Assembly (NCBI RefSeq): GCF_011947285.1
Contig: NZ_JAAOZT010000001.1
Span: 62,001 to 126,000 of the forward strand
DNA length: 64,000 bases
Direction of reading: 5' to 3'
From: Glaciimonas immobilis
Lineage (GTDB): Bacteria; Pseudomonadota; Gammaproteobacteria; Burkholderiales; Burkholderiaceae_D
Part shown: piece by piece, positions 27,801 to 37,324 of the stretch
How positions within the stretch are numbered: position 1 is the first letter of the stretch
Layout: each line of letters starts with the position of its first letter
Notes under the pieces: model-generated
The model's database searches: none
What the model saw: the letters and a program-made list of their open reading frames with translations, nothing else
Told to the model about the DNA's origin: nothing
Translations under genes and position numbers: made by a program

Positions 27801-28304
27801 GCGCAGATGACAGATGCAGCTGAACGATATGTGCGCGTCTGCACTGCAGTACGTCTTCTAAAATGGTCGATTGAGCGATACCGGGAACAGAAGCAGGGAC
27901 CCATGTTGGCGCGTGCCAGTGCTTTGTTTTCAAAACTTACTCTTGGGGCTTTCAAAAAACTTCATGTGGATTTTGAAAGGGAAACTTTAACTTTGGAGGG
28001 GCAGCGCGATACCGGACAGTTGGTTGGCATCGCCGCCATGAGCGACGGTACGCGTGATCAATTATATTTTGCGCTGAGGCTTGCCGCGCTTGAGTTACAC
28101 CTCGATCAGGCGTTGGCGTTGCCGTTCATCGCAGACGATTTATTCATCAACTATGATGATGATCGTGCGAAGGCCGGTTTAGAAGCACTTAAAGAACTCT
28201 CCACCAAAACGCAGGTGATTTTTCTGAGTCATCACGCGCATCTGGTAGATATAGTCAAGGAGGTTTTTGGATATGACGTGAATATTGTAACGGTAGAACG
28301 CTGA
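24840..28304 (+). CDS. YhaN-like AAA ATPase, SMC/Rad50-type, long coiled coil
   Basis: Large ATPase of the YhaN/SbcC group that likely works with the preceding nuclease on DNA ends. The 1154 residues start with RLHQLQLIKYGKFTD and Walker A GPNEAGKS (33-40); the middle is long predicted coiled coil rich in Glu, Ala and Leu; the C-terminus has the ABC-type signature region AAMSDGTRDQLYFALRLA (about 1065-1082), Walker B in LPFIADDLFINYDD, and the switch FLSHHAHLV. I see no CxxC zinc hook in the coiled coil, which fits YhaN and differs from SbcC and Rad50. GGAG close upstream supports the ATG. Last gene before the intact pilC. Confidence 0.85.
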   Translation: MRLHQLQLIKYGKFTDRSVDFPKAVHDFHFIVGPNEAGKSTLRSAIQDLLFGIATRSPLAFVHPLSDLRLGASISEGDMALDFHRAKATKNTLRTPHNEAMTDTVLVPFLGATDRNFFDQMFGLDHAKLIQGGKSILSAENDIGQILFQSAAGIAGLGKIRDALVTEAESLWGPRKAADREYYIAQEKLDDASAMLKAASIKAKAWEEANRTVDELQTALSDEIALHGKLNGNRNRLERLRRTAPFWITIREMENQLRDLGEVIEMSANAEVQLAKALVDKAGGEHQLDFRDSEVERISLELKNVPLNNAVFECSSDITDLNEKRLRYSAYANDIGRREIEVKELWKEVIRVCEQLTWPAETDALLFQRIPTLLVRRALEASALAHSGLQQALQGAQSAETSKKNDLSDVIEQINDLGNRVVPVILRAALNTARAMGETQSTSRTHETNLRKASAALETSLQALGSWRKTVAQLAVSLLPESSTISRLEQDRLALYTENKNASQQLEDDEIEVKRIALSITQFQDLHHPTTKDDVTHARDQRNLSWTAIKSRTVTMDEGGNSFEAAMDHADTMADHRLDQVEESAALQSLQHELQRAIAKHTASTARLLRAETSAHQFDTAWNDTTNAVGLSGLPLEAAREWLVKTAKTLDCNVSYQMAQEAADAYQAQTATARQTLLIALGTVGVVVGEDELLSTLCAHAELFIKDADNTAIRYEGLSIQCKSATAVLKTLAQSVEDAHHALAQWNRSWLATLDKARLPPDSNVGSAKGALELIAALEDKLNRMREIRVNRIEAMNDDLAEFDGQARKLAEQLDATLVSQSGAAIAQALAVRLLKAREAQKDSVRLKTALRLAQEQVIAAKESIKSADAQLQPLLERARVDTTDQLADCIARSALKKVCQNTLANAVENFLAGGDGLTRDRIEGELAEVDIAEIGTELTHIQAALSSAVERQGLLSAEHANAVRSLAEMTGSDDAATAEARRQEALAQMTDAAERYVRVCTAVRLLKWSIERYREQKQGPMLARASALFSKLTLGAFKKLHVDFERETLTLEGQRDTGQLVGIAAMSDGTRDQLYFALRLAALELHLDQALALPFIADDLFINYDDDRAKAGLEALKELSTKTQVIFLSHHAHLVDIVKEVFGYDVNIVTVER

Positions 28305-28462
28305 TTTTCTGGGTGCTTGTCCGATAGATTCTTCGGCTTATTCTGCTCGTATTGGCTGTAGAGGCGCAAGCGCGTCGCACCGGCAAATCTACGGTCGCCA
28401 CATGCCAATTTCGGTATCCAAATCGGGTGTACTTTGCACTTTCCTAAAGCCTGATATTGAAA

Positions 28463-28492
28463 TCTGCTGCAAACCAGGTGATTTGCAGCAGA
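28463..28492 (-). terminator. hairpin terminator, probably of pilC
   Basis: TCTGCTGCAAA (28463-28473) and TTTGCAGCAGA (28482-28492) form a perfect 11-bp stem with an 8-nt loop. On the minus strand it follows the pilC stop by about 27 bp and is followed by TTTCAATATC, a weak T-tract. It may also stop transcripts from the plus-strand ATPase gene. Confidence 0.65.
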
Positions 28493-28519
28493 CTAAGATG
28501 ATTCCGTACATTTCCTACA

Positions 28520-29761
28520 TCAAACTACAGATCCCAATTTAAAGATTGGCAAATACATCGCAATTACAAGTCCGCCAATTAGCACACCCAGAATCACCAT
28601 AATCAATGGCTCCATCAGGCTGGACAATGACGCCACCGCATCGTCGACTTCTTCCTCGTAGAAGTCGGCTACCTTACCCAGCATCTGGTCCAATGAACCG
28701 GATTCTTCACCGATTGAGACCATTTGCGTGACCATGTTGGGGAAGACTTCCGAGTTTTGCATGGCGACTGTCAGACTGGTGCCGGTGCTTACTTCACTTT
28801 GAATTTTTTTGGTCGCGTGGAGGTAGACGGCGTTACCGGCGGCACCGCCGACGGAGTCCAGCGATTCTACTAACGGCACACCGGCCGAGAACATGGTCGC
28901 TAAGGTACGGGTCCAGCGCGCCATGGTTGCTTTGCGGATGATGGAGCCAAAGATGGGTGCTTTCAGCAGCGCTTTGTCCATGAATTCCTGGACTTTTAAC
29001 GACCGTTTCCACGATTCAAAAAATAGATACAGTCCACCGAAAACGCCGCCGAAAATGAAGTACCAGTTGGCAACTACGAAGTCCGAGATGGACATCACGA
29101 ACAGCGTTGGACCCGGTAAGTCGGCACCGAAGCTGGAGAACACCGTTTTAAACGCCGGTACGACCCAGATCATAATGACCGCGGTGACAATAAAAGCGAC
29201 CGCCATGATGGATACCGGATAGAACATCGCGGATTTAATCTTGGCTTTGATCGCGATCGTTTTTTCTTTGTAGGTCGCGAGTCTGGCCAGCAATTCTTCC
29301 AGAATACCGGCTTGTTCACCGGCGCCGACCAGATTACAGAATAGCGGATCGAAATACAGCGGAAACTTGCGGAAAGCCTGATTCAGACTCGTGCCTGTTT
29401 CCACATCCAGGCGGATGTCATTGATCAGTTTGGATACCGATGGATTGGCATGGCCTTTGGCGACGATATCAAATGATTGCAGCAGAGGTACACCAGCCTT
29501 CATCATGGTCGCCAGTTGACGCGTGAACAGGGCGACGTCTTTCTCGGAAATCTTTTTTCCGGAACGGAAACTTTTTTTCTTGAGCTTGCTGACCAGAATA
29601 CCTTGGCGGCGCAACGTAACGTTGACAAGCGTCTCGCCGCTGGCGCGCATTTCTCCACGAACCAAGCGTCCTTTTTTGTCCTTACCTTCCCAGACATAAA
29701 CAAATTCTTTGACTTGGCGTGCGCTCGCTGTGTTGCGTGCATTGGGTGCGGCAGTGGCCAT
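28520..29761 (-). CDS. pilC: type IV pilus inner-membrane platform protein PilC
   Basis: Polytopic membrane protein that couples the PilB motor to pilin assembly. The 413 residues carry two type II secretion F domains (about 75-200 and 280-400), each with hydrophobic segments: YPVSIMAVAFIVTAVIMIWV, WYFIFGGVFGGLYLFF, and the C-terminal MVILGVLIGGLVIAMYLPIF. GEQAGILEELLARLA and GEESGSLDQMLGKVADFYEE are the repeated family motifs. It starts 23 bp after pilB. pilD, expected next, is absent; a hairpin terminator follows instead. Confidence 0.96.
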   Translation of the reverse strand: MATAAPNARNTASARQVKEFVYVWEGKDKKGRLVRGEMRASGETLVNVTLRRQGILVSKLKKKSFRSGKKISEKDVALFTRQLATMMKAGVPLLQSFDIVAKGHANPSVSKLINDIRLDVETGTSLNQAFRKFPLYFDPLFCNLVGAGEQAGILEELLARLATYKEKTIAIKAKIKSAMFYPVSIMAVAFIVTAVIMIWVVPAFKTVFSSFGADLPGPTLFVMSISDFVVANWYFIFGGVFGGLYLFFESWKRSLKVQEFMDKALLKAPIFGSIIRKATMARWTRTLATMFSAGVPLVESLDSVGGAAGNAVYLHATKKIQSEVSTGTSLTVAMQNSEVFPNMVTQMVSIGEESGSLDQMLGKVADFYEEEVDDAVASLSSLMEPLIMVILGVLIGGLVIAMYLPIFKLGSVV

Positions 29762-29784
29762 GACCGGTGTACTCCTTTAGGCGT

Positions 29785-31512
29785 CTAAATGTTGGTGCAG
29801 CTGAGTACTTCTTCGAGGCTGGTCAGTCCTTGTTTGACCTTTATCAGTCCCGATTCTCGTAAAGTACGCACACCCTCTTGTTTGGCTTTTGCTTCAATTT
29901 CCAGCGCGGTCCCATGCGCCAAAATGATGCGTTCCAGTTCTTCGGTAATTGGCATGATCTGATAGATCCCGACCCGGCCTTTGTAACCCGACCCGTTGCA
30001 ACGCTCGCATCCAAGTGGCTTGTATGGCTTCCACGTGCCATCCAGATCATCCTCGATGAACCCTGCGTCAAGTAGCGTCTCGTCGGGGATGGAAACAAGC
30101 TGTTTGCATGTGCATAGTCGGCGTGCCAGACGCTGAGCGGTGATCAAAATCACGGATGAGGCGATGTTGAACGGTGCAACGCCCATGTTCATCAAGCGCG
30201 TAAGCGTGGACGGCGCATCATTTGTATGGAGTGTAGAAAACACCATGTGCCCGGTTTGCGCGGCCTTGATTGAAATATCGGCGGTCTCCAGATCGCGGAT
30301 TTCACCGACCATAATAATGTCAGGATCCTGCCGCAGAAAGGCTTTGAGGGCGACCGGAAAGGTTAGCCCCGTACGATCATTAATGCTGACCTGATTGACG
30401 CCCGGCAGATTGATTTCGACCGGATCTTCGGCGGTGGAAATATTGATGCTGGGCTGATTCAGAATGTTGAGACAGGTGTATAGCGAGACGGTTTTTCCCG
30501 AGCCGGTCGGGCCGGTGACCAGGACCATGCCATAGGGGCGCTGAATCGCTTCCATCAGAATCGCTTTTTGATCCGCGTCATAACCCAGCGCGTCGATCCC
30601 CATCTGGGCCTGGGTTGCATCCAGAATACGCATGACGATTTTTTCGCCGAATAGTGTCGGTAAGGTACTGACCCTAAAATCAATAGCGCGGGTTTTTGAG
30701 ATGATGAGTCGCATACGACCATCTTGCGGGACGCGTCGTTCAGATATGTCAAGTTTGGATAAAACCTTAATCCGCGAAGCCAGTTTTTCTTTAATCGACA
30801 GCGGTGGTTGGGCCATGTCGCGCAACACGCCATCTACGCGAAAGCGGATACGGTAAAACTTTTCGAATGGTTCAAAATGTAAATCTGATGCGCCCATATT
30901 AATCGCGTCGGTCAACATCTTCTGCAAAAAACGCACTACTGGCGTGTCGTCCACGTCATTCGCTGCGGCAGAGGAGTCAGCGGAGGAAGAGTCTTCTTCA
31001 ACGAAGTTAATTTCTTCGCTGTCGCCGATCATGTCGGTGAGGCTTTGTTCAGCACTCTTGGAGTGTTTCTGAATTTCTTTCAGTAAAGCCGGGTGTTCAA
31101 CGATGATTGGCTCAACCATCAATTCAGTATGGAACTTGATCTGATCCAGCGCTTGCGTATTGGTTGGATCCGAGATCGCGACGTAAATTTTATTGCCGCG
31201 TTTGGATAGGGCCAGCACCGACTGGCTTTCCATCAATTTTGGATCGATAGCTTTTGCGGGCAGCAAACTTAAGTTGAGAGCGGAAAGATCGACTAATGGA
31301 TAGCCAAAGGTCTCCGCGCAAAACACCGCGAGGTTAAGAGCATTGACGTGTCCGCTACTTATTAGGACGTCAATAAATCGGGTATTGTCGTTGCTTGCGG
31401 TCCTGTTTAAGCCTTCAACCTGATCGATAGATAGCCGCCCAGCCTGCACTAATGCGCGGGCCAATCCGGACATCGGGCGGTTTTGATTAACAGGTGGAAG
31501 GACTACAGCCAT
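29785..31512 (-). CDS. pilB: type IV pilus assembly ATPase PilB
   Basis: Hexameric motor that powers pilus extension. The 575 residues include an N-terminal MshE-type region (about 15-150), Walker A GPTGSGKT (334-341), Asp box in ISTAEDPVEINLPG, Walker B DPDIIMVGEIRD (396-407), and a tetracysteine zinc site formed by CTC and CERC in the C-terminal part. Overlap with pilC is absent; the gap is 23 bp. It heads the pilB-pilC transcript, with about 275 bp upstream available for a promoter. Confidence 0.96.
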   Translation of the reverse strand: MAVVLPPVNQNRPMSGLARALVQAGRLSIDQVEGLNRTASNDNTRFIDVLISSGHVNALNLAVFCAETFGYPLVDLSALNLSLLPAKAIDPKLMESQSVLALSKRGNKIYVAISDPTNTQALDQIKFHTELMVEPIIVEHPALLKEIQKHSKSAEQSLTDMIGDSEEINFVEEDSSSADSSAAANDVDDTPVVRFLQKMLTDAINMGASDLHFEPFEKFYRIRFRVDGVLRDMAQPPLSIKEKLASRIKVLSKLDISERRVPQDGRMRLIISKTRAIDFRVSTLPTLFGEKIVMRILDATQAQMGIDALGYDADQKAILMEAIQRPYGMVLVTGPTGSGKTVSLYTCLNILNQPSINISTAEDPVEINLPGVNQVSINDRTGLTFPVALKAFLRQDPDIIMVGEIRDLETADISIKAAQTGHMVFSTLHTNDAPSTLTRLMNMGVAPFNIASSVILITAQRLARRLCTCKQLVSIPDETLLDAGFIEDDLDGTWKPYKPLGCERCNGSGYKGRVGIYQIMPITEELERIILAHGTALEIEAKAKQEGVRTLRESGLIKVKQGLTSLEEVLSCTNI

Positions 31513-31787
31513 AGAAATTTACGCAAATAGAAATAGCGAGGTAATGCTCGATAACTTTGATCATGCCTATACGCAACTGATCTGTAAAGCTTTGTGCACG
31601 ATTCTAACGTGCACTTAAGTTTTTACTTAATTTGCGTGTTGCTATAAGGTTGTGTATAGATAATATTTTCTCTAACTTGGCAGTCTGACTATATATCTCG
31701 TTTACCCAGAAGCCACATCAATTGCAACCCTGAAACGGGCAGTAATATTGGTAACAATAGCGCTGCCAATACGCGGCTAGGTTCGGC

Positions 31788-33080
31788 CTATTTGCCGCGT
31801 GCGTGATTGGCGGGGCGAACCAGTTTGGCGACTTTGATGGCTTGATTTTGAACTTGCGTAATTTCGATGATGCAACCAGCAATTTTAAGACTGACTGTGT
31901 TTTCAGGAATATCCTGTAACCACTCCAGCACTAAACCGTTCAGTGTTTTTGGCCCGTCAAGGGGAAACGCTAGTCCCAAACGCTTATTGATGTCACGCAA
32001 CGACGTTACGCCTTCGAGGCGGCATTCGCCCTTGTTATCCCAGCTGAAACTGTCGGCGCGCGCCGCGCCCGGTTTGGAGGTAGTGAATTCACCGATCATT
32101 TCCTCAATGATGTCTTCCAGCGTTACCAGTCCGTGGACTTCGCCGTATTCATCGACGACAATCCCCAGGCGTTCATGGTTTTCTTGAAAGTATTGCAACT
32201 GGGTAAAGACGTCAGTCCCTTCCGGTACAAAATACGGTGCAGTAAGTAATGCGCGGAAATGGTCAACCGTTAATTCATCATCCTGATTAAGCAGTGCCAT
32301 GGCTTTACGGACGTGCAGGATACCGACGATCCGGTTAATCTCGCCTTCATAGACCGGCAACTTGTTGTGATAGCAGGTAGTTAGCTGGCGCTGTATTTCT
32401 TCAACCGATACCGATAGGTTCAGCGCCTCTACCTGAGCGCGCGGTGTCATGACATCTTCGACCGAAATTTTCTCCAGATCAAACAAATTGAGCAGGATAC
32501 TTTTGTGTTTTTGCGGCATGAAGTTGCCACCTTCGAGCACGATCGAGCGCAACTCCTCAGGCGACACTCTAAGATCTTGCGCGCTTTTTCCGGTCTGGAT
32601 GCATAATATTTTTAAGATGCCCGAGACAAATAAATTGACGAACCAGATGATCGGCTTCACCAGCGTCATTAAAGGTTTCAGGATAAAGCTGGCGAACAGG
32701 GCGATGCGTTCTGGAAACGTTGCGCCGATCACTTTTGGTGTGATTTCGCCAAACACGATAAGCAGGAACGCCACGCCAGCGGTAGCGATGGTGATGACCT
32801 TTTGATGATTCCCGAATGTGTTGATGGCAATGGCTGTCACCAGCGCGGTCGCCAGCGCATTCACCAGCGTATTGATGATCAGGATAAGCGACAGAAGCTT
32901 ATCGGTGCGATCCAAAAGCCACATAGTTGTCGTAGCGGCCTTGCTGCCGCGTTTTGACAAGTGGCGCAAGCGATGTTTGTTGGCGGCCATCAAGGCCGTT
33001 TCGGACATCGCGAAAAAAGCTGAAAGGAAGATTAATACGCCAAGTGCAAAAAATTGCACCCATAAGGGAACGGCATCCAA
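31788..33080 (-). CDS. CNNM/CorC-type transporter with CBS domains
   Basis: Membrane protein of the HlyC/CorC group, linked in the family to magnesium/cobalt transport or efflux. The 430 residues comprise a DUF21 membrane domain with several spans (about 5-185, including FFAMSETALMAANKHRLRHL), paired CBS domains (about 205-325, with SVEDVMTPRAQVEAL and GIVVDEYGEVHGLVTLEDII), and a C-terminal CorC_HlyC domain (about 345-420). The start appears to be TTG at 33080: no in-frame ATG or GTG lies between it and the upstream stops, and no strong Shine-Dalgarno is present. A GTG at 33059 is another option. Confidence 0.9.
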   Translation of the reverse strand: MDAVPLWVQFFALGVLIFLSAFFAMSETALMAANKHRLRHLSKRGSKAATTTMWLLDRTDKLLSLILIINTLVNALATALVTAIAINTFGNHQKVITIATAGVAFLLIVFGEITPKVIGATFPERIALFASFILKPLMTLVKPIIWFVNLFVSGILKILCIQTGKSAQDLRVSPEELRSIVLEGGNFMPQKHKSILLNLFDLEKISVEDVMTPRAQVEALNLSVSVEEIQRQLTTCYHNKLPVYEGEINRIVGILHVRKAMALLNQDDELTVDHFRALLTAPYFVPEGTDVFTQLQYFQENHERLGIVVDEYGEVHGLVTLEDIIEEMIGEFTTSKPGAARADSFSWDNKGECRLEGVTSLRDINKRLGLAFPLDGPKTLNGLVLEWLQDIPENTVSLKIAGCIIEITQVQNQAIKVAKLVRPANHARGK

Positions 33081-33418
33081 AGGGTCACCGTATAAGGAAA
33101 GTGGAAGTAGAGGAGGGTGTTGTGGTCATTATTTACTGGAGCGAGAACAAAGCTGAAAGCGCAATTTATCTTTAACGGGTAACCGTCAGATAAATCTCGC
33201 TGCACCAACCTGGAGCTCCGCGGTCTTTCATATGTTTGTGAGTAAATGTTGCGTATTGGAATTTCCGACCTGAGGCCGTGGCGGTGAACTACAACAGCGG
33301 TTCTCGATGCTAGGCAGCAATTTTAGTGTTTACCGCGTGTACTTCCTTCAAGGTTACCCCTAGAGGCAACGCAATATTCGTTCCCCCGTTCTGCAAGTAC
33401 CTGATCCCGTCATCCAGC
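33081..33418. other. gap between polyprenyl synthase and CorC-type genes
   Basis: 338 bp. I looked for a tRNA gene, which I recall near this position in some relatives, and found none on either strand. No credible gene; probably holds the promoter of the CorC-type gene. Confidence 0.5.
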
Positions 33419-34408
33419 TCAGTGATTGCGTTCTACTGCAAATATGGCCAATTGCAACAAAGCCGTTTTATAGTCACTCTCTGGTAGCAAAGATAGTGCA
33501 GCTGTAGCCGATTGTGCGGATTTTTGCGCTTCTTTACGCGTATAGTCGAGCGCGCCAGAGTGCGTGATCGCTGAAAGAATAGCATCAAAATGTTGCTCAT
33601 CGCCATTCTCTATGCAGCTCCGTACCAAGGCCCGCTGTTCTGGTGTGCCGTGTTGCATCAAATAAATCAGCGGAAGTGTGGCCTTGCCTTCACGCAAGTC
33701 GTCGCCCACGTTTTTTCCGATATCCTCCGCGTTGCCTGAATAATCCAGCACATCATCAATTAGTTGGAAAGCGGTACCGACTGAGCGCCCATATTCGCCC
33801 GCCGCATCAATTGCACGGTCATCCGCGCCAGCAATGATTGCGCCGATTTGTGCGGCCGCCTCAAATAGCTTGGCTGTTTTGGAGCGTATAACTGCCAGAT
33901 AACGCTCTTCGCTGACGTCAGGATTGTGCATATTAAGCAATTGCAGCACTTCACCTTCCGCGATGACATTGGTGGCATCGGCGACAATTTGCATGACGCG
34001 TGCGTTTTTAACATCCACCATCATCTGAAAAGCGCGTGAATATAAAAAGTCACCAACCAGCACCGACGCCGCATTGCCAAATAACGCGTTCGCTGTCTTG
34101 CGTCCCCGCCGTAGCGAGGACTCATCAACGACGTCATCATGCAGCAAAGTAGCAGTGTGGATAAATTCAATGACGGCGGCAAGTTCGTGGTGTTTATTAC
34201 CTTCGTAGCCAAAAGCCTGCGCTATCAAAAGTACCAGCACGGGGCGCAAGCGTTTGCCGCCAGCACTGATGATGTATTCGGCAATCTGGTTAACCAGCGG
34301 CACTTCAGAGTGCAATTTGTCACGAATGACCGCATTGACCGCTTCCATATCGGTCGCGATCGGGTTCATGATGGACTGCTGAGACGGTATAGTGAGAGCG
34401 ACGGACAA
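33419..34408 (-). CDS. ispB: polyprenyl diphosphate synthase (octaprenyl type)
   Basis: Makes the long isoprenoid side chain of ubiquinone by adding isopentenyl units to an allylic diphosphate. The 329 residues have the first aspartate-rich motif LLHDDVVDESSLRRG, the second QLIDDVLDYSG, and GGKRLRPVLVLL, all typical of trans-prenyltransferases. An ATG 13 codons in (MNPIATDM) is a plausible alternative start. The small residue pattern before the first motif (IEFIHTATLLHDD) is that of long-chain synthases, so octaprenyl is likely; exact chain length is inferred. Confidence 0.9.
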   Translation of the reverse strand: MSVALTIPSQQSIMNPIATDMEAVNAVIRDKLHSEVPLVNQIAEYIISAGGKRLRPVLVLLIAQAFGYEGNKHHELAAVIEFIHTATLLHDDVVDESSLRRGRKTANALFGNAASVLVGDFLYSRAFQMMVDVKNARVMQIVADATNVIAEGEVLQLLNMHNPDVSEERYLAVIRSKTAKLFEAAAQIGAIIAGADDRAIDAAGEYGRSVGTAFQLIDDVLDYSGNAEDIGKNVGDDLREGKATLPLIYLMQHGTPEQRALVRSCIENGDEQHFDAILSAITHSGALDYTRKEAQKSAQSATAALSLLPESDYKTALLQLAIFAVERNH

Positions 34409-34691
34409 AATAAAGACCTGTTCGTAATCGTTGAAATGAAGTGCGAATATTATACGACGTCAGGCTGAGAAGCTCTTCGCGTTTATGCACCGTAGCTTAT
34501 TTAAGCATATGTTATCTGCAATATTTCTCTTTAGAAACTCCACTGGAAAAAAGTAAAGCGACGTTTGAGATCGCTGTTATTCACGTGCTTATCGCGATTG
34601 TCGCCGTTTTGCTATCCGCTGAAGTCGTTATTGCCCGAGATTTTGCGCGCGAGTCTGGAAGAAAAGTTGCGCAAGAATCCCGGATATGTTT

Positions 34692-37046
34692 TTAGCCTTT
34701 CAGCTTGGCAAATGCTGCCGCCATCGCACTATTGGCGGGCGCGGCAAGCGGTGCCGACTGTTGCCGTTGATGCTGGGAAAGCCGCTTTGCATCGTTACGA
34801 TCGCCGCGTTGCTCCGGTTTGCTGCCAGCTACCGGGGCGCTGTCTTCCAGGCGCATGGTCAATGCAATACGTTTGCGCTTTTCGTCGACTTCCAGCACTT
34901 TAACTTTTACGACCTGTCCAGCTTTGACCACACTGTGCGGATCTTTGACAAAGGTGTTGGAAAGCGCGGAAATATGCACCAGGCCGTCCTGATGCACGCC
35001 AATATCGACAAAAGCACCGAACGCTGCGACGTTGGTGACGACACCTTCCAAAATCATATCCGGTCGTAGATCGCGCATTTCTTCGACGCCATCCTTAAAG
35101 GTCGCAGTGGTGAACTCAGGACGCGGATCGCGACCAGGTTTTTCCAGTTCTTTCAGGATATCGGTAATGGTCGGGACGCCGAATTTTTCGTCGGCATATT
35201 TGGCAGGATTGAGTGACTTTAAAAGCTTGTCATCGCCGATAACGCCTTTCACATCTTTTTTGATGTCCGCCAGAATTTTTTCGACCAGCGGATACGACTC
35301 TGGATGAACCGCGGAGGCATCGAGCGGATTGTTACCGTTCATGACGCGCAAAAATCCGGCGGCTTGTTCAAAGGTTTTATCGCCCAGACGCGGTACTTCA
35401 CGTAAGCCCGCACGTGAAGTAAACATGCCCTTCATGTCGCGATAGGTGACGATGCTTTGCGCCACGCTTGAATTGAGGCCAGAGACGCGCGCCAACAAGG
35501 GAGCAGAGGCGGTATTCACATCAACACCAACCGCATTGACGCAATCCTCAACCACGGCGTCCAGCGAGCGCGCCAGCTGGGTTTGCCCGACATCATGCTG
35601 ATACTGGCCTACGCCAATTGATTTTGGATCAATCTTTACCAGTTCGGCCAACGGGTCTTGCAGACGGCGCGCAATCGATACAGCGCCACGAATCGAGACA
35701 TCCATATCCGGCAGTTCGCGCGAGGCAAATTCGGAGGCAGAGTAGACGGACGCACCCGCCTCGGACACGACGATTTTGGTCAACTTAAGCTCAGGCCGTA
35801 ACTTGATTAAATCCTGCGCCAGCTTGTCGGTCTCACGCGAGGCCGTGCCGTTACCGATTGAAATGAGAGAAACGTTATGCTTTTCGGCCAGTTGCGACAG
35901 CGTGTGCAACGAGCCTTCCCAATCGTTGCGCGGCTGATGCGGATAAATTGTACTGGTCCCGACAACCTTGCCGGTCGCATCCACGATGGCAACTTTGACG
36001 CCTGTGCGCAATCCCGGATCCAGGCCCATGGTGGCGCGCGGTCCGGCTGGCGCGGCTAACAATAGCGCCTTTAAATTCAGTGCAAAAACGTGAATGGCTT
36101 CAACTTCCGCTTTTTCGCGCAGGTTGGTCATCAGCTCGGTTTCCAGATGCATGAATACTTTAACGCGCCACGCCCAGCGGACGGTGTCCGATAGCCATTT
36201 GTCAGCGGCGCGGCCTTTATTGCTGATGCCAAACCGGGCAGCGATGCGTCCTTCGCAAGGATTGTGGGGCGCGTCCCATTTTGGCTTTTCTTCTTCCGTA
36301 TCAAGGCGCAAAACCACGTTCAGCATTTCTTCGCGGCGACCGCGAAATAATGCCAGTGCCCGATGGGATGGAATGGTGCCGATGGTTTCGGAGTAATCGA
36401 AATAGTCTGCAAATTTTTCGCCAGCGTCTTGTTTGCCTTCGACTACTTTGGACTCAACGATGCCATGTTCGGTCAGGTATTCGCGCAATGCTTGCAATAG
36501 CGACGCGTCTTCAGCGAAGCGTTCCATCAAGATTTGACGGGCACCGTCCAGGGCGGCTTTGGCATCTGCGATACCTGGATTGTCGCCATTGTCGGTAGTG
36601 AACGCAGGTTTGAAATATTGGACGGCCTCTTCTTCCGGATGCAGGTCAGGATTGGCGAGCAGGGCGTCAGCCAGTTCGGTCAGACCCGCTTCGGCAGCGA
36701 TTTGCGCTTTAGTGCGACGTTTTAGCTTGTACGGCAAATAGAGATCTTCAAGGCGGGTTTTGTCTTCCGCCAGAGAGATCGCGCTGAGCAAAGCGGGCGT
36801 CATTTTCCCTTGTTCTTCAATTGAACTCAGGATAGCGGCGCGACGTGCCTCCAATTCGCGCAGATAGCGTAAGCGCTCTTCTAGCAGTCGTAGCTGGATG
36901 TCATCAAGGCCGCCCGTGGCTTCTTTCCGATAGCGGGCGATAAAGGGCACGGTTGCGCCTTCATCGAGCAGGGCGACAGCAGCGGCTACTTGGGCCGGTT
37001 TGGCAGCAAGTTCAAGGGCAAGACGTTGTTCGATCGAAGGCAGCAT
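34692..37046 (-). CDS. tex: RNA-binding transcription accessory protein Tex
   Basis: Multi-domain nucleic-acid-binding protein associated with RNA polymerase and stress tolerance. The 784 residues contain the Tex N-terminal domain ([17 protein letters not shown], about 35-50), a YqgF-like RNase H fold with [16 protein letters not shown], helix-hairpin-helix motifs ([16 protein letters not shown]), and an S1 domain near 650-720 ([20 protein letters not shown]). The tail is low-complexity and basic. It stands alone between prmC and ispB with about 280 bp on each side. Confidence 0.95.
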   Translation of the reverse strand: MLPSIEQRLALELAAKPAQVAAAVALLDEGATVPFIARYRKEATGGLDDIQLRLLEERLRYLRELEARRAAILSSIEEQGKMTPALLSAISLAEDKTRLEDLYLPYKLKRRTKAQIAAEAGLTELADALLANPDLHPEEEAVQYFKPAFTTDNGDNPGIADAKAALDGARQILMERFAEDASLLQALREYLTEHGIVESKVVEGKQDAGEKFADYFDYSETIGTIPSHRALALFRGRREEMLNVVLRLDTEEEKPKWDAPHNPCEGRIAARFGISNKGRAADKWLSDTVRWAWRVKVFMHLETELMTNLREKAEVEAIHVFALNLKALLLAAPAGPRATMGLDPGLRTGVKVAIVDATGKVVGTSTIYPHQPRNDWEGSLHTLSQLAEKHNVSLISIGNGTASRETDKLAQDLIKLRPELKLTKIVVSEAGASVYSASEFASRELPDMDVSIRGAVSIARRLQDPLAELVKIDPKSIGVGQYQHDVGQTQLARSLDAVVEDCVNAVGVDVNTASAPLLARVSGLNSSVAQSIVTYRDMKGMFTSRAGLREVPRLGDKTFEQAAGFLRVMNGNNPLDASAVHPESYPLVEKILADIKKDVKGVIGDDKLLKSLNPAKYADEKFGVPTITDILKELEKPGRDPRPEFTTATFKDGVEEMRDLRPDMILEGVVTNVAAFGAFVDIGVHQDGLVHISALSNTFVKDPHSVVKAGQVVKVKVLEVDEKRKRIALTMRLEDSAPVAGSKPEQRGDRNDAKRLSQHQRQQSAPLAAPANSAMAAAFAKLKG

Positions 37047-37324
37047 GGGAGTCTAAAGAATCAGATTCAGGCGTTGGACAAGAAAGCGATGATACGCAAC
37101 TGAGATAATTTCGCTAGTCTTGACAAGCTGAAAAAGTCAGTTTGTAGAAAAAGATTGGATGTACGCTGTCTGAAAAATTGTAATTTTGTAATTTTTTTGA
37201 TCACACGCATTGGATATCCAGCCCTTCAGCGGTAGCAATAACGGGTGTTGTCACTACGCAACCAATTAAAAGAGGGCATGGCATGATCGGATGATGCAGT
37301 ATTAACTAACGCGGGACGAAACCG

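Noticed and set aside
24840-28304. Zinc hook of a Rad50/SbcC protein
   Set aside because: No CxxC motif was found in the coiled-coil part, so the protein is not called SbcC.
31594-31614. Two GTGCAC palindromes 15 bp apart before pilB
   Set aside because: Could be an operator, but hexamers of this kind occur often and nothing else supports it.
33081-33418. Possible tRNA gene in the ispB-CorC gap
   Set aside because: Read on both strands; no acceptor stem, anticodon arm or GTTCRA T-loop arrangement was found.
34441-34695. Plus-strand hydrophobic frame between ispB and tex
   Set aside because: It overlaps the tex 3' end only at its tail, has no start signal, and the neighbouring frame is equally open; not convincing as a gene.
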